NCBI GenBank assembly: GCA_018701105.1 | Contig: JABIWD010000017.1 | Span: forward strand, 1 to 24,087 | From: Candidatus Uhrbacteria bacterium | GTDB lineage: Bacteria; Patescibacteriota; Patescibacteriia; UBA9934; UBA11717 | Length of the DNA: 24,087 nt | Reading direction: 5' to 3' | Shown: in pieces, positions 22,595-24,087 of the stretch | How the letters are laid out: each line of letters opens with the position of its first letter | How positions within the stretch are numbered: the first letter of the stretch is position 1 | Notes under the pieces: model-generated | The model's database searches: none | What the model was told of the DNA's origin: nothing | The model's input: only the letters and a program-made list of their open reading frames with translations | Program-made: the position numbers and the translations under genes

Positions 22595-24087
22595 ATGTTT
22601 GCAAAAGTTGCTCCGATTCGCCGCTTTCCGCGATCGGCACAACCTTATGACTATAGAATTCCGGAGGGTCTCACAGTTAATGTGGGATCTTTTGTTGAGA
22701 TTACTTTGCGCGGAAAACCAGAGCGAGGCATTGTAACCGAGCTCATGGACTCATCCTCTATTAAGAGACTCGCGGATGTCGTAAAAGTTTATGACGTCGA
22801 TCCTCTGACCGAGAACGATCTCGTATTTTACAGAGCGCTAGCACGACGTACGTATCAGTCATTGTCGAGTATCTTGCATGCTGCTATTCCTGAGTTCCTT
22901 AAGCGCGCGACTACGAGGACTGAGCTCAAGCTGGTCCCTACCCCGATGTCGATACAGTCATCGCAGGTTGAGGCTCTAAAGACGATCGTGGCCAAGACGA
23001 GCTCGCAGGATCATCAAATAGTCGCAATCCCATCGGATAGATTCTCGATATCTGTCATCGTGAGTATGTTACGTTCCAGTGATGATCCGATATTGGCGAT
23101 CTGTCCCGATGTCAACATGATGCGCGAGGTTGCGAACGCGGCCGCGAGTGTTACGGACAGTATTGCGATATTCGGCGGTAGTATGAATAAGACACAAGCC
23201 ATCGATGGTTGGAATGCGATCCGATCAGGATCGCACAAGCTCGTGATAGCGTCGCGCATCGGTGCACTCATTCCGCCCGATCCTAAGACCCGCATCGTCG
23301 TGATCGTCTGCGGAGAAGATGATCATTCACAGTCTGACCAAAACCCACATTACGATGTGCGTTGGTGTATTCAGGCTCGACGCGAGACTCATGAGAACAG
23401 GACCGTATTGCTCGGGACGTTGCCTAGGCTCGAAGACGGTGATCTTAGTGACGATTTCTGGGTACGGCCAGAAATCGATGTTGTGAACATGAAAGATGCA
23501 CGGCGGTCATCCGACTCGTACCACATATCAGACAAAGCACAGGAACTAATCTCGTCGGCCGATACCGAGACGCGCCCACTGTTTATTTACTTCAATAGGA
23601 AGCCAAGTGATGAGGGTAAGCGCACGACTAATCGTGACATCGCATCAGAACTACATCGTCTCTTCCCTGCTAAAGTTATTCGAGTTGTGGAAGCGAACGA
23701 TCCTATTCCGACATCAGGCATTGTGATCGTGACAAATATGTTGCTGTACAACGTAAGTTTCACATCACAGAATCTGTCGGGACTCATCATTGTTAATGCA
23801 GAACACCCATTTGTATACAGAGATTTTCGATCCTTAGAAAAAGCCGCCCGTGCTACAAGAAGACTCGTTTCCTGGGCCTTGAGCGCTCGATCTCCTGTTG
23901 TTGTGCAGACGATTAATCCCGCCGTGATCAACGAAGCACTAGGATCAACAGAGGTCTTTAACGCCAAAGAATCGTCGATGCGAAAGAGACTCGGCTATCC
24001 ACCCTTCGGAGAAATTCATGTTTTGAAAACCAAGGAGGACCTTGAACTAGCAGAATCATTCCGAGCGACGCATGAAGGTGCTCGCGG
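22595..24087 (+). CDS. PriA-like protein lacking helicase and zinc-binding residues (3' partial)
   Basis: The frame is open from ATG 22595 to the window end (497 codons, no stop), so the C-terminus is missing. It aligns by eye with primosomal protein N' along its length. The N-terminal 3'-DNA-binding domain (FDYRIP-like PYDYRIPEGLTVNVGSFVEI, RGIVTEL) is followed by a helicase-shaped core: W-x-x-I-x-x-G (GWNAIRSG), LVIASRIGALIPP for the usual IVIGTRSALFxP, and late RKRLGYPPFGE (463-473) for the conserved ELGYPPF segment. But Walker A (GVTGSGKT) is replaced around residues 142-152 by VAIPSDRF, the DEEH box by CGEDDH (239-244), SATPS by GTLPR, and the eight zinc cysteines are absent after FNRK (333-336). 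It cannot be a normal ATPase. It may have a structural or DNA-binding role. Confidence 0.8.
   Translation, partial: MFAKVAPIRRFPRSAQPYDYRIPEGLTVNVGSFVEITLRGKPERGIVTELMDSSSIKRLADVVKVYDVDPLTENDLVFYRALARRTYQSLSSILHAAIPEFLKRATTRTELKLVPTPMSIQSSQVEALKTIVAKTSSQDHQIVAIPSDRFSISVIVSMLRSSDDPILAICPDVNMMREVANAAASVTDSIAIFGGSMNKTQAIDGWNAIRSGSHKLVIASRIGALIPPDPKTRIVVIVCGEDDHSQSDQNPHYDVRWCIQARRETHENRTVLLGTLPRLEDGDLSDDFWVRPEIDVVNMKDARRSSDSYHISDKAQELISSADTETRPLFIYFNRKPSDEGKRTTNRDIASELHRLFPAKVIRVVEANDPIPTSGIVIVTNMLLYNVSFTSQNLSGLIIVNAEHPFVYRDFRSLEKAARATRRLVSWALSARSPVVVQTINPAVINEALGSTEVFNAKESSMRKRLGYPPFGEIHVLKTKEDLELAESFRATHEGAR

Noticed and set aside
1..24087. Alternative genetic code (UGA as Gly, as in Gracilibacteria/SR1)
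   Set aside because: Complete proteins such as MreC and GltX end at TGA at the expected length, and no in-frame TGA interrupts conserved genes.

Overview
The window looks like a piece of chromosome from a Patescibacteria (Candidate Phyla Radiation) bacterium, probably from the Parcubacteria/ABY1 side. This is an inference. It rests on the mix of a DUF721/DciA-like protein, a small conserved membrane protein ahead of mreBCD, a repeat-bearing lysozyme-like secreted protein, an archaeal-type RibL-like nucleotidyltransferase beside serS, tightly packed genes with few Shine-Dalgarno sites, and the standard stop codons including TGA. No rRNA, tRNA, CRISPR array, insertion sequence or prophage gene was seen.

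Left part (1-11642, all + strand). The tail of a UvrD/PcrA-type helicase fused to an Fe-S PD-(D/E)XK nuclease is followed by a DciA-like protein and a small membrane protein. A promoter then starts the cell-elongation block mreB-mreC-mreD-mrdA(PBP2)-greA. A second strong promoter with almost no leader starts lysS, a RibL-like nucleotidyltransferase, serS, an ftsQ-like gene, a lipoprotein and a DUF378 membrane protein. This run ends at a UUCG-capped terminator (11612-11642).

Middle (11643-12580). About 0.5 kb without a gene contains possible RNA structure. It is followed by an orphan two-TM ORF (12159-12530) with its own promoter, Shine-Dalgarno site, terminator and clearly GC-richer codon use. 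This is the most accessory-looking segment.

Minus-strand operon (16594 down to 12579). thpR-like, wecG/tagA-like glycosyltransferase, gltX and a coiled-coil M23 peptidase (EnvC/CwlO-like) are spaced by only a few bases or overlap. Divergently, clpB (16703-19387, +) is driven by a sigma70-type promoter that overlaps a perfect CIRCE operator, which predicts HrcA control. Its terminator is shared with a convergent mazG-like gene.

Right part (19833-24087). An unrecognised GC-richer lipoprotein gene (-) with an unusual start codon faces a secreted lysozyme-like/four-repeat protein (+). Two genes then follow whose products look like catalytically disarmed members of known enzyme families: a LigB/MEMO-like class III dioxygenase homologue with two expected His positions changed to Tyr, and a PriA-like protein (open at the window end) lacking Walker A, DEEH and zinc-binding cysteines. 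These two are the most interesting items for follow-up.
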